A stretch of 44,330 nucleotides of DNA from an uncultured Lachnospiraceae bacterium (GTDB taxonomy: Bacteria; Bacillota; Clostridia; Lachnospirales; Lachnospiraceae), in assembly GCA_947037115.1 (NCBI GenBank), contig CAMQTN010000014.1, positions 1 to 44,330 on the forward strand, read 5' to 3'. Below, piece after piece: positions 22,887-31,249 of the stretch (position 1 is the first letter of the stretch; every line of letters starts with the position of its first letter). The translations under genes were made by a program, and so were the position numbers. The notes beneath the pieces are model-generated. The model was not told the DNA's origin. It was given only the letters and a program-made list of their open reading frames with translations, and ran no database searches.

Positions 22887-24125
22887 TTACAGGGGGAACA
22901 GGAGGGTGAAGGTAGTTTCTGTGCCGGGGACACTTCGGACGGAAAGGATGCCGTCCTGTCCTTCAATGATGGATTTGGACAGAGAAAGCCCAAGCCCTGC
23001 GCCCTGTGTATCCTGAGATTTGCGGCTGCGGTAGAAACGCTTGAAAATATGAGGGATATCTTCGGGGGCAATGCCGTCTCCGTTGTCTGTAATGCTGATT
23101 CGGACGGCGGCAGGGGAGACATCCCAGGCGATATGGATGATGCCTGCCTTATGGGTATGGTCTAACGCATTTTTGACCAGGTTGGCAAGAGCCTCGGCAG
23201 TCCATGCGGGATCACAGATCAAAGATGCGTCCGGGCTGCCCTCCATGAGGAGTGTTTTCCCCTCCTTTTGGGCGCGTGTGGTCAGTTCGCTTAAGGCGTG
23301 GCCGATGAGCGCTGACAGACGGCAGTTTTCCTTTTCAAAAGTGATACTTCCCGCATCCAGACGGGTGATTTTCAGCAGGGCAAGGAGCAGGTCTTCCATG
23401 CGTTTTATGGCCAGTCCCGTTTTGGCTGCAAATTCCTCTATGACAGCGGGATGGTCAGGTTCGTTTTCCATAATTTCCTGATACAGGGAGAGGGCAGCCA
23501 GAGGCGTTTTCAGCTGGTGGGAGATATGTGAAATGGTATTTTTCAGGAAATACCTGGAATTTTGGGCAGTCTCCTTCTGTGCCTGCAGCATGGTGGCAAG
23601 ACTGTCCACTGCAGAGAACATCCGATAGATGCCGCCTTCTTCTGTCTGCGGCAGATGTGGGGTATAATCGCCTTTCCGGTAGCTTTCCATGACGGCGCAG
23701 GCCTGTTCATAAAGCCTTTCCCTCTGGTACAGAAAAAAGCCGGCGCCGCCAAGGAGCAGGACAGAAAGCAGAAGCGAGGAAAGGAGTGTGAGAGTGCGGG
23801 CATGGGTTTGAAATTGGGAAAGCGGGAAAAGAAATCTGTTTTCCTGAGTCTGTGTAAAACCAGCCCTGGCGAGAAGCGCAGCGCCCTCAGCGGTGCATTC
23901 CTTTTGTGTGAGAGCGGTTATGACCACCTGTTTGGAAACGCCCTGTGAGAGCAGGGAGGAGGCGATCGCTTCGTCATGGGAAAGAAGCATGGTTTTGGCA
24001 GACTGCGTGAGGACGGTCGTAAAGATCACACCGGTAAAAAAGAGCAGGAACGAGAACAGAAGAAGAAAAGAAAGATAGTGTTTGTTATCCTTGTCCTGAA
24101 TATCCTGTGCAAATGCAGCGATCAT
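22887..24125 (-). CDS. Sensor histidine kinase (module 2)
   Basis: 412 residues. Two membrane segments (about 17-40 and 111-133) frame an outer sensing loop of roughly 70 residues, so unlike the module 1 kinase this one can sense directly. A HAMP-like linker precedes the phosphorylated H203 (HISHQLKTP). ATP-binding motifs are NLVKNALDH, DNGDGIAPEDI, FKRFYRS and GAGLGLSLS. It should phosphorylate the regulator encoded 13 bases upstream. AAAGGAG precedes the ATG. The stop abuts the repeats of the ABC promoter. Confidence 0.93.
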   Translation of the reverse strand: MIAAFAQDIQDKDNKHYLSFLLLFSFLLFFTGVIFTTVLTQSAKTMLLSHDEAIASSLLSQGVSKQVVITALTQKECTAEGAALLARAGFTQTQENRFLFPLSQFQTHARTLTLLSSLLLSVLLLGGAGFFLYQRERLYEQACAVMESYRKGDYTPHLPQTEEGGIYRMFSAVDSLATMLQAQKETAQNSRYFLKNTISHISHQLKTPLAALSLYQEIMENEPDHPAVIEEFAAKTGLAIKRMEDLLLALLKITRLDAGSITFEKENCRLSALIGHALSELTTRAQKEGKTLLMEGSPDASLICDPAWTAEALANLVKNALDHTHKAGIIHIAWDVSPAAVRISITDNGDGIAPEDIPHIFKRFYRSRKSQDTQGAGLGLSLSKSIIEGQDGILSVRSVPGTETTFTLLFPL

Positions 24126-24138
24126 CTGTAAACTCCTT

Positions 24139-24819
24139 TCAGTCTGGTGCGTTCCACTTGTAGCCGAATCCGCGGACGGTGGTCAGATAGATGGGATGAG
24201 CCGGGTCAGGCTCTATCTTTTCCCGAAGCCGCCGTACGTATACGGACAGTGTGTTGTCATCTACGAAATCGCCGGTATGATCCCACAGCTTATCGAGAAT
24301 GCGTTCCCTTGTAACAACGATGCCGGCGTTTCGCACAAGAAGGCACAGCAGACGGTATTCAGCCCTGGTCAGATCGATCACTTTACCGTCATATGTGACA
24401 CGGTTTGCAGATGTATCAATGGAGAGGTTTCCAAAGGAGAGGGATGCCGGGTTTTGAGACCGCCTGAGCAGCGCGTGGATGCGGGAGCATAGCTCACCGA
24501 TTTTAAAAGGCTTCGTGACATAATCGTCTCCGCCGCAGTCGAGTCCCCGGATTACATTGACCTCTTCGTCGGAGGCGGTGAGAAAAAGAATGGGGATTTG
24601 GCCGTCTCTGGCACGCACTTTTTCACAAACCGAAAAGCCCGTCCCGTCCGGCAGGGTGACGTCCAGGATGAGGAGATCAAAAGGGATGGGAAAGGTAAGC
24701 TGCGACATGGCTTCCTCCACCGTGCGCGAGACTGTTACAAGGAAGCCGTTTTTTTTCAGGGAATATGTTAAGCCGTCTATGAGACTGATATCGTCTTCTA
24801 AAAGTAAAATTTTTGTCAT
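24139..24819 (-). CDS. OmpR-family response regulator (module 2)
   Basis: 226 residues. Receiver residues are D9/D10, phosphoacceptor D53 (LILDVTLPDG), a conserved Thr (LFLTAS) and Lys (DYVTKPF). The C-terminal winged helix shows LTRAEYRLLCLLVRNAGIVV, RERILDKLWDH, VYVRRLREKIE and TTVRGFGYKW. It is first in the order regulator, kinase, ATPase, permease. The start ATG follows AAGGCGG; an in-frame extension of 34 residues upstream is not family sequence and is rejected. The direct repeats before the ABC genes are its most likely target. Confidence 0.94.
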   Translation of the reverse strand: MTKILLLEDDISLIDGLTYSLKKNGFLVTVSRTVEEAMSQLTFPIPFDLLILDVTLPDGTGFSVCEKVRARDGQIPILFLTASDEEVNVIRGLDCGGDDYVTKPFKIGELCSRIHALLRRSQNPASLSFGNLSIDTSANRVTYDGKVIDLTRAEYRLLCLLVRNAGIVVTRERILDKLWDHTGDFVDDNTLSVYVRRLREKIEPDPAHPIYLTTVRGFGYKWNAPD

Positions 24820-24852
24820 GGGAACCGCCTTTCTGGAACTGATTTTATTGAA

Positions 24853-24881
24853 ATGATATATCCTGATGCGTTTTTTTTCAA
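24853..24881 (-). promoter_or_regulatory. Promoter of the module 2 regulator gene
   Basis: On the minus strand TTGAAA (24876-24881), 17 bases, then TATCAT (24853-24858), about 33 bases before the start codon. Confidence 0.55.
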
Positions 24882-24972
24882 GAGTGAGAGCAAAAACACA
24901 AGATGGAAGGGATGGCGTCATGCAGGAGAATATGATAAAATTTTTTTACCAATTGTCCAGAAGGAGGGTCTT

Positions 24973-25656
24973 ATGAAGCGATCGGAGATCAATCAGATTA
25001 TACGGGAAATGGAGGAGCTTGCGGCTGAAAATGGTTTTCATCTGCCTCCGTTTTGTCACTTTACCCCGGAGGAATGGAAAAAGAAGGGGCATGAGTACGA
25101 TGAGATACGCGATAATATGCTGGGATGGGATATCACGGATTTCGGACGGGGTGATTTCAATACCTGCGGGTTTGGACTGATTACACTCAGAAACGGAAAT
25201 CAGCATAATCCGAAATATAAAAAAGTTTATGCGGAAAAGCTTCTGTTCATGCGCGATACCATGATGGCTCCCATGCATTTTCACTGGTTTAAATCGGAGG
25301 ATATTATCAACCGCGGCGGAGGTACATTACAAATAAAAATCTACAATGATGATGGGGAGGGCGGCCTCTCAGACGAGGATGTGGTGGTGAACGCTGACGG
25401 CCGCTCCTACAAGGTTCCGGCTGGTTCTTACATTACATTGAATCCCGGGGAGAGCGTTACCCTCTGGCCTCACCAGTATCATGAGTTTCATGCGGTTCCG
25501 GGAACGGGGAGCGTGCTGATTGGTGAGGTGTCACAGTGCAACGACGACAACACCGATAACCGGTTTTATGAGCCCGCGGGGAGATTTCCAAAGATTGAGG
25601 AAGATGAAGCGCCGTACAGACTGCTTTGCAATGAATATCCGCCGGCGGTGGATTGA
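24973..25656 (+). CDS. D-lyxose isomerase (D-lyxose ketol-isomerase)
   Basis: 227 residues, the family length. It is a cupin-fold, manganese-dependent enzyme that interconverts D-lyxose with D-xylulose, and often D-mannose with D-fructose. Likely metal ligands are the two His of MHFHWFKSEDI and the Glu and His of QYHEFHA. The NRGGGTLQIKIYN and LNPGESVTLWPHQYHEFH segments are characteristic. The start follows AAGGAGGG; a longer in-frame reading from 24853 is unlikely because it overlaps the divergent promoter. No sugar transporter or kinase gene adjoins it. Confidence 0.88.
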   Translation: MKRSEINQIIREMEELAAENGFHLPPFCHFTPEEWKKKGHEYDEIRDNMLGWDITDFGRGDFNTCGFGLITLRNGNQHNPKYKKVYAEKLLFMRDTMMAPMHFHWFKSEDIINRGGGTLQIKIYNDDGEGGLSDEDVVVNADGRSYKVPAGSYITLNPGESVTLWPHQYHEFHAVPGTGSVLIGEVSQCNDDNTDNRFYEPAGRFPKIEEDEAPYRLLCNEYPPAVD

Positions 25657-25747
25657 GAGTTGACTTATGAGTGGTGGAAGTGTAAAGGTCATTCAACTTT
25701 CCATTCAGGTCTATTCAGGGAGTCATAAAAGAAGGGGACGGAGTAAT

Positions 25748-26230
25748 ATGCACTTTGGATTTTCTTACGTTGGTTTGATTTATCTTGTCATGCTGATGCT
25801 GCCGAATATCATATGGACAAGGAACCAGCCGCAGGATTATGAAAAATATGTCGGCAGCGAAAACAGAATTCTTCTTGCGTTTGAACGAATCGGAGAGGTA
25901 CTGGTTTCCTGTGCGGTTCTCATTTTTTCCGACTTCAACATCAGGCCATGGTCGAACTGGTCATGGTGGCTGGCCGTATCTTTTTTTCTGATGATGCTGT
26001 ATGAAATATACTGGCTTCGATATTTCAGGAGCGATAAAACCATGCTGGATTTTTACAGCAGTCTGTTTGGCGTCCCGGTGGCAGGGGCGACGCTTCCCGT
26101 TGCAGCATTTATATTGTTGGCGATCTATGGAAAAAATGTGGTGCTTGGTGCAGCGGTTGTGGTTCTTGGAACGGGGCACATTGGTATCCATTTGATGCAC
26201 CGAAATGAAGTGAAAGAGCGGGGAGATTGA
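25748..26230 (+). CDS. Unknown small membrane protein
   Basis: 160 residues with four or five hydrophobic segments (about 7-22, 40-60, 72-90, 108-128 and 133-152). It contains no known catalytic motif. The N-terminal pattern LPNIIWTRNQPQDYEKYVGSE is shared, as far as I recall, with uncharacterised clostridial membrane proteins. The start at 25748 was chosen because the hydrophobic segment begins at once and GGGGACGG precedes it; an earlier GTG at 25667 adds a non-membrane stretch. It follows the lyxose isomerase gene by 91 bases and may share its message. Confidence 0.72.
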   Translation: MHFGFSYVGLIYLVMLMLPNIIWTRNQPQDYEKYVGSENRILLAFERIGEVLVSCAVLIFSDFNIRPWSNWSWWLAVSFFLMMLYEIYWLRYFRSDKTMLDFYSSLFGVPVAGATLPVAAFILLAIYGKNVVLGAAVVVLGTGHIGIHLMHRNEVKERGD

Positions 26231-26313
26231 CATGAGTCATTCCTTGGGCCGGCGTATCATAATTTCATCCCCGTCCACATAAACATAAGAGAAGGAATAT
26301 AAAGGACTTTCGT

Positions 26314-28638
26314 ATGCAGTTTAACATACAACGGCTCGCGAAGCTTTCGCTCATTTTTTTTGGTCTGCTTTTTATCGTCTGTCTGCTTTTGGGAAGACGG
26401 GAGAAGGAGACGGAAACGCTGCCGCCGGAGGGGGAAAAAATCACGGCGGAAGATGTGAACATTTTGCTGGACGCTCTGGGGGTCTCTTTTTCCGTACCTG
26501 AGTCGAACAGTGAAAGGGATTCCCACAGCGGTCAGGCGGCAGGAGGGGAAGAGAACGTTTCCTATTTTACATACGGACAGTACGAAGAGCTTTGCCGGCA
26601 GATCGGCGGGGAAGAGTGGAATCTGCCTGATTATGAAGAAATCTATAAGCCTGAGCAGGCTCTTTTAAAAGAGGACTGGTACAAGGCTTTCCGCATATTT
26701 CTGGCCTATCTGGACACGGAATCTTCCATCTGGGAGACCACGGTTTTTGTGCTGAAGATTGACAGCGAGACGGGGGAAGCATATACGGAAAACGGCGCCA
26801 TACAGGGAGCCTGCCGCTACCTCTCGACAGCTTTTGCCGGGAATGAACTACAGGAGTTGAGGGTCTATGTAAAAGGAGACACGCTGTTGACGATAGTGGA
26901 GGTTCTGCCGGAGGATCACTATCTGGGCAGCGTGTGGGTGATGGAAACAACAGAGGGTGATCTGGACTGCTTTTATCATCAGACTCCGTTTCGGGCGGCG
27001 GTTTCGGGCGAGGAGAAAGTGCGGATTCCCGAGCGGGAACAGATCGTCGATCTGACCTTTCGTGACGGACACATTGTTGAGGCGAAGGAGCATCGGGATA
27101 AGATTCACGGCAAGCTGCTGCGGGCCTCCTCGGAAGAGCTGGAGATTGAAGATTACGGGATTTATCCCCTGTCGGAACAGATGGAAGTTTACAAACTCTA
27201 TGGCAGTCTGGAGACGCTGGAGAGAGCAGATTTAAGAGTAGGATACGCCGATTCGGATTTTGTGGTCGAGAAAGGGAAGATCATCGCCTGTCTGGTCTCG
27301 GAGGCGGCAGGGGCGGACCAGATCCGGGTACTTTTGAAAAATACAGCGTCCGGCAGTAATTTCCATGAGAGCGTCTCCATACAGGTGGACGGTGAGGAGA
27401 GCAGACTGCGTTCGGAGCAGATGACTGTCGGGGAACGCAGGGTTTATCGGAGTGCGAACCTGACGGATAAAGTTTCGGTGGAGATGGAGGGGAGTACACG
27501 GGAGAATCATTCTTACCGGGGCGCCATTGAATGTCTGCGGATGGAGCAGGGAATTGTGGTGGTCAACGAACTGCCGCTGGAGGAGTATCTCTATGCGGTG
27601 GTGCCAAGCGAGATGCCGGCGTCCTATCCTGAGGAGGCTTTGAAGGCTCAGGCGGTGTGTGCCAGAACGTATGCTTACCGCTATATTATGCGCGCGGGGC
27701 TTCCGGAGCTTGGTGCTCATGTGGATGACACCACGGCTTATCAGGTTTATCACAATATTGAGGAGAACGCGGCTTCCACCACGGCAGTCAAGGAGACGGA
27801 CGGGGTGCTGCTCACTTATGATGGGGAGGCTGCCGGAAACTATTATTATTCCACGTCCTGCGGGGCCGGAACGGATGTGATAAGCTGGCAGGGCGGCAGC
27901 GGAGAGGAAATTCCTTATCTGTGCGGCGGGCGCGTGAGCGCGGCACAGAAGGAGGCCGGAGAAGGAGGCGAAAACGGCGAAAACGGGGAAGCATCGGGAC
28001 AGGATGCGGAAACTTTGCGTGATGAGACGATATTTCGTCAATTTATCACAGAAATTCACGAGGAGGATCTTGAGAAGGACGAACCTTGGTATCGCTGGAC
28101 TTATCGTGTGGAAGAACTGGACGGGGATGGACTCCTTGCACGTTTACAGGAGAGGCAGGAAAATGCGCCTGCCTTTGTGCTGACAAAGGCCGAAGGGGAC
28201 TATTATGTGTCGGAGCCGGTTAAAAAAATGGGAAAAATAAAAAATATGGAGATCACTAAAAGAGGCGCGGGAGGCATCGCGCAGGAGCTTACGATTGAGG
28301 CGGAAAAGGGAACGTATAAAGTGCTCTCCGAGTACAATATCCGCTATGTTCTCTGTGACACAAAAAGCGCTGTCAAAAAGCAGGACGACAGCACCACGGT
28401 GCCGGGGACGCTTCTGCCCAGCGGCTTTTTTGTGCTGGATCCAATCTTTACGTCTGGAAAAGGAGGGGAAAATGTGGTAGGATATACGTTGGTCGGCGGC
28501 GGCTTCGGGCACGGCGTAGGTATGTCCCAGAACGGGGCAAAAGCGTTAGGAAAAAACGGAGCCGGTTATGAGCAGATTCTCATGAAGTTTTATCCGGGAT
28601 GCGAGCTTATGGATTCCGGGACATTGAAAGAGCAGTGA
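26314..28638 (+). CDS. SpoIID/LytB-domain protein with a long N-terminal part
   Basis: 774 residues, more than twice the length of SpoIID. A signal anchor (about 10-26) is followed by some 380 residues of unknown fold, then the SpoIID domain (about 410-770). SpoIID is a lytic transglycosylase that trims peptidoglycan during engulfment; its catalytic Glu corresponds to E433 in VPSEMPASYPEEALKAQAVC. Other family marks are YYSTSCGAGT and the ending GGGFGHGVGMSQNGA. An insertion rich in Gly, Glu and Asn (about 545-570, GENGENGE) is inside the domain. Because of the extra half, it may act in vegetative wall metabolism or as a second sporulation enzyme. AAAGGA precedes the ATG. Confidence 0.88.
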   Translation: MQFNIQRLAKLSLIFFGLLFIVCLLLGRREKETETLPPEGEKITAEDVNILLDALGVSFSVPESNSERDSHSGQAAGGEENVSYFTYGQYEELCRQIGGEEWNLPDYEEIYKPEQALLKEDWYKAFRIFLAYLDTESSIWETTVFVLKIDSETGEAYTENGAIQGACRYLSTAFAGNELQELRVYVKGDTLLTIVEVLPEDHYLGSVWVMETTEGDLDCFYHQTPFRAAVSGEEKVRIPEREQIVDLTFRDGHIVEAKEHRDKIHGKLLRASSEELEIEDYGIYPLSEQMEVYKLYGSLETLERADLRVGYADSDFVVEKGKIIACLVSEAAGADQIRVLLKNTASGSNFHESVSIQVDGEESRLRSEQMTVGERRVYRSANLTDKVSVEMEGSTRENHSYRGAIECLRMEQGIVVVNELPLEEYLYAVVPSEMPASYPEEALKAQAVCARTYAYRYIMRAGLPELGAHVDDTTAYQVYHNIEENAASTTAVKETDGVLLTYDGEAAGNYYYSTSCGAGTDVISWQGGSGEEIPYLCGGRVSAAQKEAGEGGENGENGEASGQDAETLRDETIFRQFITEIHEEDLEKDEPWYRWTYRVEELDGDGLLARLQERQENAPAFVLTKAEGDYYVSEPVKKMGKIKNMEITKRGAGGIAQELTIEAEKGTYKVLSEYNIRYVLCDTKSAVKKQDDSTTVPGTLLPSGFFVLDPIFTSGKGGENVVGYTLVGGGFGHGVGMSQNGAKALGKNGAGYEQILMKFYPGCELMDSGTLKEQ

Positions 28639-28682
28639 AATATTTTCAGGTAAAGCAGAGATAGAAAACGATCAGGAGCACG

Positions 28683-29531
28683 ATGAGAACAGTTTACAGA
28701 CTATATTATATCCTGCGGGATTTTAACTGGCAGATGACGAAGAAAAATATCAGTGCCTTTGCGGCCAGCACGGCTTTTTTTCTCTTTCTGTCCATAATAC
28801 CGCTATTGATGGCGTTGTGCGCGATTCTTCCGTACACAAGGCTGACAGAGGCCAATTTAATCAGCGCGATTACGCAGTTTACGCCGGATGCGGTGGACGG
28901 TTTGGTTGTGCGCATCGTGTCGGATGTTTATGCCAGATCGGCAGGAACGATCACGGTTTTCGCGCTGGTGACGATCTGGTCTGCAGCTAAAGCCATGCTG
29001 GCGCTGATCTATGGTTTAAACGCAGTGAACGATGTGGAGGAAAAGCGAAACTATTTTGTACTGCGGGCGATTGCATGTTTTTACACGGTGATTATTCTGG
29101 CGGCGACGTTGGCGGCGCTTTTTGTGATGGTGTTCGGCAATGTCATCGTGGATATTCTTCTCCGCGACATACCGCCGCTTCACATATTGGTGCATTTTGT
29201 CATGCGTTTCCGCTTTTTGGTCTCATGGGTGGTACTGACCTTTATTTTCGCCATGATCTATGCTTTCGTGCCGAGCTGCAAACTGCGGTTTAAGGCACAG
29301 ATCCCGGGGGCGGCTTTCGCCGCGGTTTTGTGGAGTATCGCCTCATTTGCCTTTTCCATTTATGTGGATCATTATAATAATTTCGGCACCTACGGAAGTT
29401 TGACCACTGTGGTCATTTTGATGCTCTGGTTTTATATGCTTATGTATATTTTGATGATCGGGGCTCATATTAACAGATATTTTGGGCCGGTCTATAAATT
29501 TTTCTTCGGACGGCTTGACAAGACAAGGTAA
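28683..29531 (+). CDS. YihY/BrkB family membrane protein
   Basis: 282 residues with six membrane segments (about 24-48, 85-108, 125-155, 168-195, 205-228 and 235-262). Family marks are AASTAFFLFLSIIPLLMAL at the start and GTYGSLTTVVILMLWFYM near the end. It was once called ribonuclease BN, a name now known to be wrong; the real role is unknown, perhaps transport. It follows the SpoIID-like gene by 44 bases and is probably in one operon with it. The promoter of the pheS T-box lies inside its last codons. Confidence 0.88.
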   Translation: MRTVYRLYYILRDFNWQMTKKNISAFAASTAFFLFLSIIPLLMALCAILPYTRLTEANLISAITQFTPDAVDGLVVRIVSDVYARSAGTITVFALVTIWSAAKAMLALIYGLNAVNDVEEKRNYFVLRAIACFYTVIILAATLAALFVMVFGNVIVDILLRDIPPLHILVHFVMRFRFLVSWVVLTFIFAMIYAFVPSCKLRFKAQIPGAAFAAVLWSIASFAFSIYVDHYNNFGTYGSLTTVVILMLWFYMLMYILMIGAHINRYFGPVYKFFFGRLDKTR

Positions 29532-29543
29532 AGCCACTAAAAT
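29515..29543 (+). promoter_or_regulatory. Promoter of the pheS T-box operon
   Basis: TTGACA (29515-29520), 17 bases, TAAAAT (29538-29543). The -35 box lies within the last codons of the YihY-like gene. Transcription would start near 29550, just before stem I of the T-box. Confidence 0.75.
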
Positions 29544-29569
29544 AGCAGATAGATTTATCAGAAAAATGC

Positions 29570-29852
29570 GAAGAAGGTGTCAGTAGGAGATTATTTTCCG
29601 ACAGAGAGAGGGAATCGTCGGCTGTGAGTTCCCTTCGGTTCAGATAATGATCCGAATTTCCCACCGGAGCAGCCTGAGTGAAGCGATTGATCCATGAACG
29701 AATCAATCAAGTAGCGCAGGACGTGCGGCACGTTACGCCGAATGAAGCGTCCGTTTGTGGATCTGTGTAAGAGACAGAAACCCGAGCGGGAATTTGGGTG
29801 GTACCGCGGATATGATTCGTCCCATGTGTCGAGAGATGCATGGGATTTTCTT
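29570..29852 (+). promoter_or_regulatory. T-box riboswitch, phenylalanine type
   Basis: A T-box leader reads the charging of a tRNA. The T-box core GGGTGGTACCGCGG is at 29796-29809. Stem I elements are present: AGTA near 29583, the AGAGAGGG and CTGTGAG loops, and the specifier loop GAATTTC with codon TTC at 29658-29660, which is Phe and matches the gene controlled. A hairpin (GATTGAT/ATCAATC), the GTTA...AATGAAG segment and a stem III (TCTGT/ACAGA) follow. Uncharged tRNA-Phe should favour the antiterminator and turn on pheS. The terminator is listed separately. Confidence 0.92.
29820..29852 (+). terminator. T-box terminator
   Basis: TCCCATG (29820-29826) pairs with CATGGGA (29839-29845), followed by TTTTCTT. 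Its left arm competes with the antiterminator formed with the T-box core. Confidence 0.85.
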
Positions 29853-29910
29853 ATGCGAAGCATCTTGGGTCTGCTTATGTGGCAGATAAGTAGAAAGGAT
29901 GGAGGAAGAC

Positions 29911-30930
29911 ATGAAAGAAAAATTAGAACAGATTAAGGCAGAGGCATTGCGGCAGATCGAGTCCAGTGACGCTTTGGAGAAGCTGAACGAGGTCAGGATC
30001 AATTACCTGGGGAAAAAGGGTGAGCTGACGGCTGTGTTAAAGGGTATGAAGGATGTTGCGCCGGAGGACCGCCCGAAGGTGGGACAGCTTGTCAACGAGA
30101 CCAGGGAAGAGATCGAAAAGGTGCTGGAGGCTTCCGTCAAAAAGATGGAGAGAGCCGTCAGGGAGGCGAAATTAAAGACAGAGGTCATTGATGTGACCCT
30201 GCCTGCGAAGAAGAACAGCGTGGGACACCGCCACCCGAACACCATTGCGTTGGAAGAGGCGGAAAGAATCTTTATCGGCATGGGATATGAGGTGGTGGAA
30301 GGCCCGGATGTGGAGAAGGATTACTATAACTTCGAAGCGCTGAATATTCCGGCAGATCATCCGGCGAAGGACGAGCAGGACACCTTCTATATCACGGGCG
30401 ATATTCTGCTGCGGACGCAGACCTCCTCCGTGCAGGTGCATGAGATGGAGAAGGGGAAACTGCCGATCCGCATGATCGCGCCCGGCCGTGTGTTCCGCTC
30501 CGATGAAGTGGACGCCACACATTCCCCTTCCTTCCATCAGATCGAGGGTCTGGTGATTGATAAGAATATTACCCTTGCCGATCTGAAGGGGACGTTAGCG
30601 GAGTTTGCAAGGGAGCTGTTCGGGGAGGATACGAAGGTGAAATTCAGACCTCACCATTTCCCCTTCACAGAGCCCAGCGCAGAGATGGATGTAAGCTGCT
30701 TTAAGTGCGGCGGTAAAGGGTGCCGTTTCTGTAAGGGAGAGGGCTGGATCGAGATTTTGGGCTGCGGCATGGTGCATCCCCATGTGCTGGAAATGAGTGG
30801 TATCGATCCCGAGCAGTATACGGGTTTTGCGTTCGGCGTGGGACTGGAGCGTATCGCGCTGCTGAAATATGAGATTGACGATATGAGACTGTTGTACGAG
30901 AATGATATCCGTTTCCTGAAGCAGTTTTAG
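29911..30930 (+). CDS. pheS: Phenylalanyl-tRNA synthetase, alpha subunit
   Basis: 339 residues, the normal length. With PheT it forms the alpha2-beta2 enzyme that charges tRNA-Phe. The N-terminal coiled coil (about 1-85) is followed by the class II core: motif 2 around [20 protein letters not shown] and [10 protein letters not shown], and motif 3 around [16 protein letters not shown] CxxCxxxxCxxC cluster ([12 protein letters not shown]) is present, as in many Firmicutes. The start was placed at 29911 because GGAGGA precedes it; ATG 29899 would put the ribosome site inside the gene. Expression is governed by the T-box upstream. Confidence 0.97.
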   Translation: MKEKLEQIKAEALRQIESSDALEKLNEVRINYLGKKGELTAVLKGMKDVAPEDRPKVGQLVNETREEIEKVLEASVKKMERAVREAKLKTEVIDVTLPAKKNSVGHRHPNTIALEEAERIFIGMGYEVVEGPDVEKDYYNFEALNIPADHPAKDEQDTFYITGDILLRTQTSSVQVHEMEKGKLPIRMIAPGRVFRSDEVDATHSPSFHQIEGLVIDKNITLADLKGTLAEFARELFGEDTKVKFRPHHFPFTEPSAEMDVSCFKCGGKGCRFCKGEGWIEILGCGMVHPHVLEMSGIDPEQYTGFAFGVGLERIALLKYEIDDMRLLYENDIRFLKQF

Positions 30931-30949
30931 CAGACAGGAGGAAGCGGAT

Positions 30950-31180
30950 ATGCCACATGTAAAAATCAAATGTTTTTCTGGCAGGACAGAGGAGCAGAAG
31001 AGAAAATGTGCAGAAAGAATTGCGGAAGACGTTTCTGAATTACTGGGATGTGATATTTCCAGTGTCTCTGTCGCGATTGAAGATGTAGCGCAGGAGGACT
31101 GGAAAGAGAAAGTCTGGGATAAAGATATGGCTGCCGATCAGGATTTGCTATATAAAAAACCGGGATACTCGTATGATTAA
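30950..31180 (+). CDS. 4-oxalocrotonate tautomerase-like protein
   Basis: 76 residues, the size of small tautomerases. The mature N-terminus would be Pro (MPHVKIK), the catalytic base of this superfamily, and FSGRTEEQKRKCAERIAEDV matches its first helix. The C-terminal part with SSVSVAIEDV is also typical. The substrate is unknown, and the Lys/Cys-rich helix differs from enzymes of aromatic breakdown. It lies between pheS (19 bases) and pheT (69 bases), so the T-box should also control it. AGGAGG precedes the ATG. Confidence 0.85.
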   Translation: MPHVKIKCFSGRTEEQKRKCAERIAEDVSELLGCDISSVSVAIEDVAQEDWKEKVWDKDMAADQDLLYKKPGYSYD

Positions 31181-31249
31181 GTTTTGCTTTGAGAAGAGTG
31201 TTACAATGTATAAATAGGTTACAGATTTAGAAAGGGAAAGGATTACCGT

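Noticed and set aside
27232..28059. A 275-codon minus-strand frame opposite the SpoIID-like gene
   Set aside because: It is antisense to a domain with conserved catalytic motifs and has low-complexity Arg/His/Leu-rich sequence.
29759..29777. Mosaic-end-like sequence as a sign of a chimeric join or transposon end
   Set aside because: The T-box elements run unbroken across it, and TCTGT...ACAGA forms the expected stem III, so it is natural sequence.
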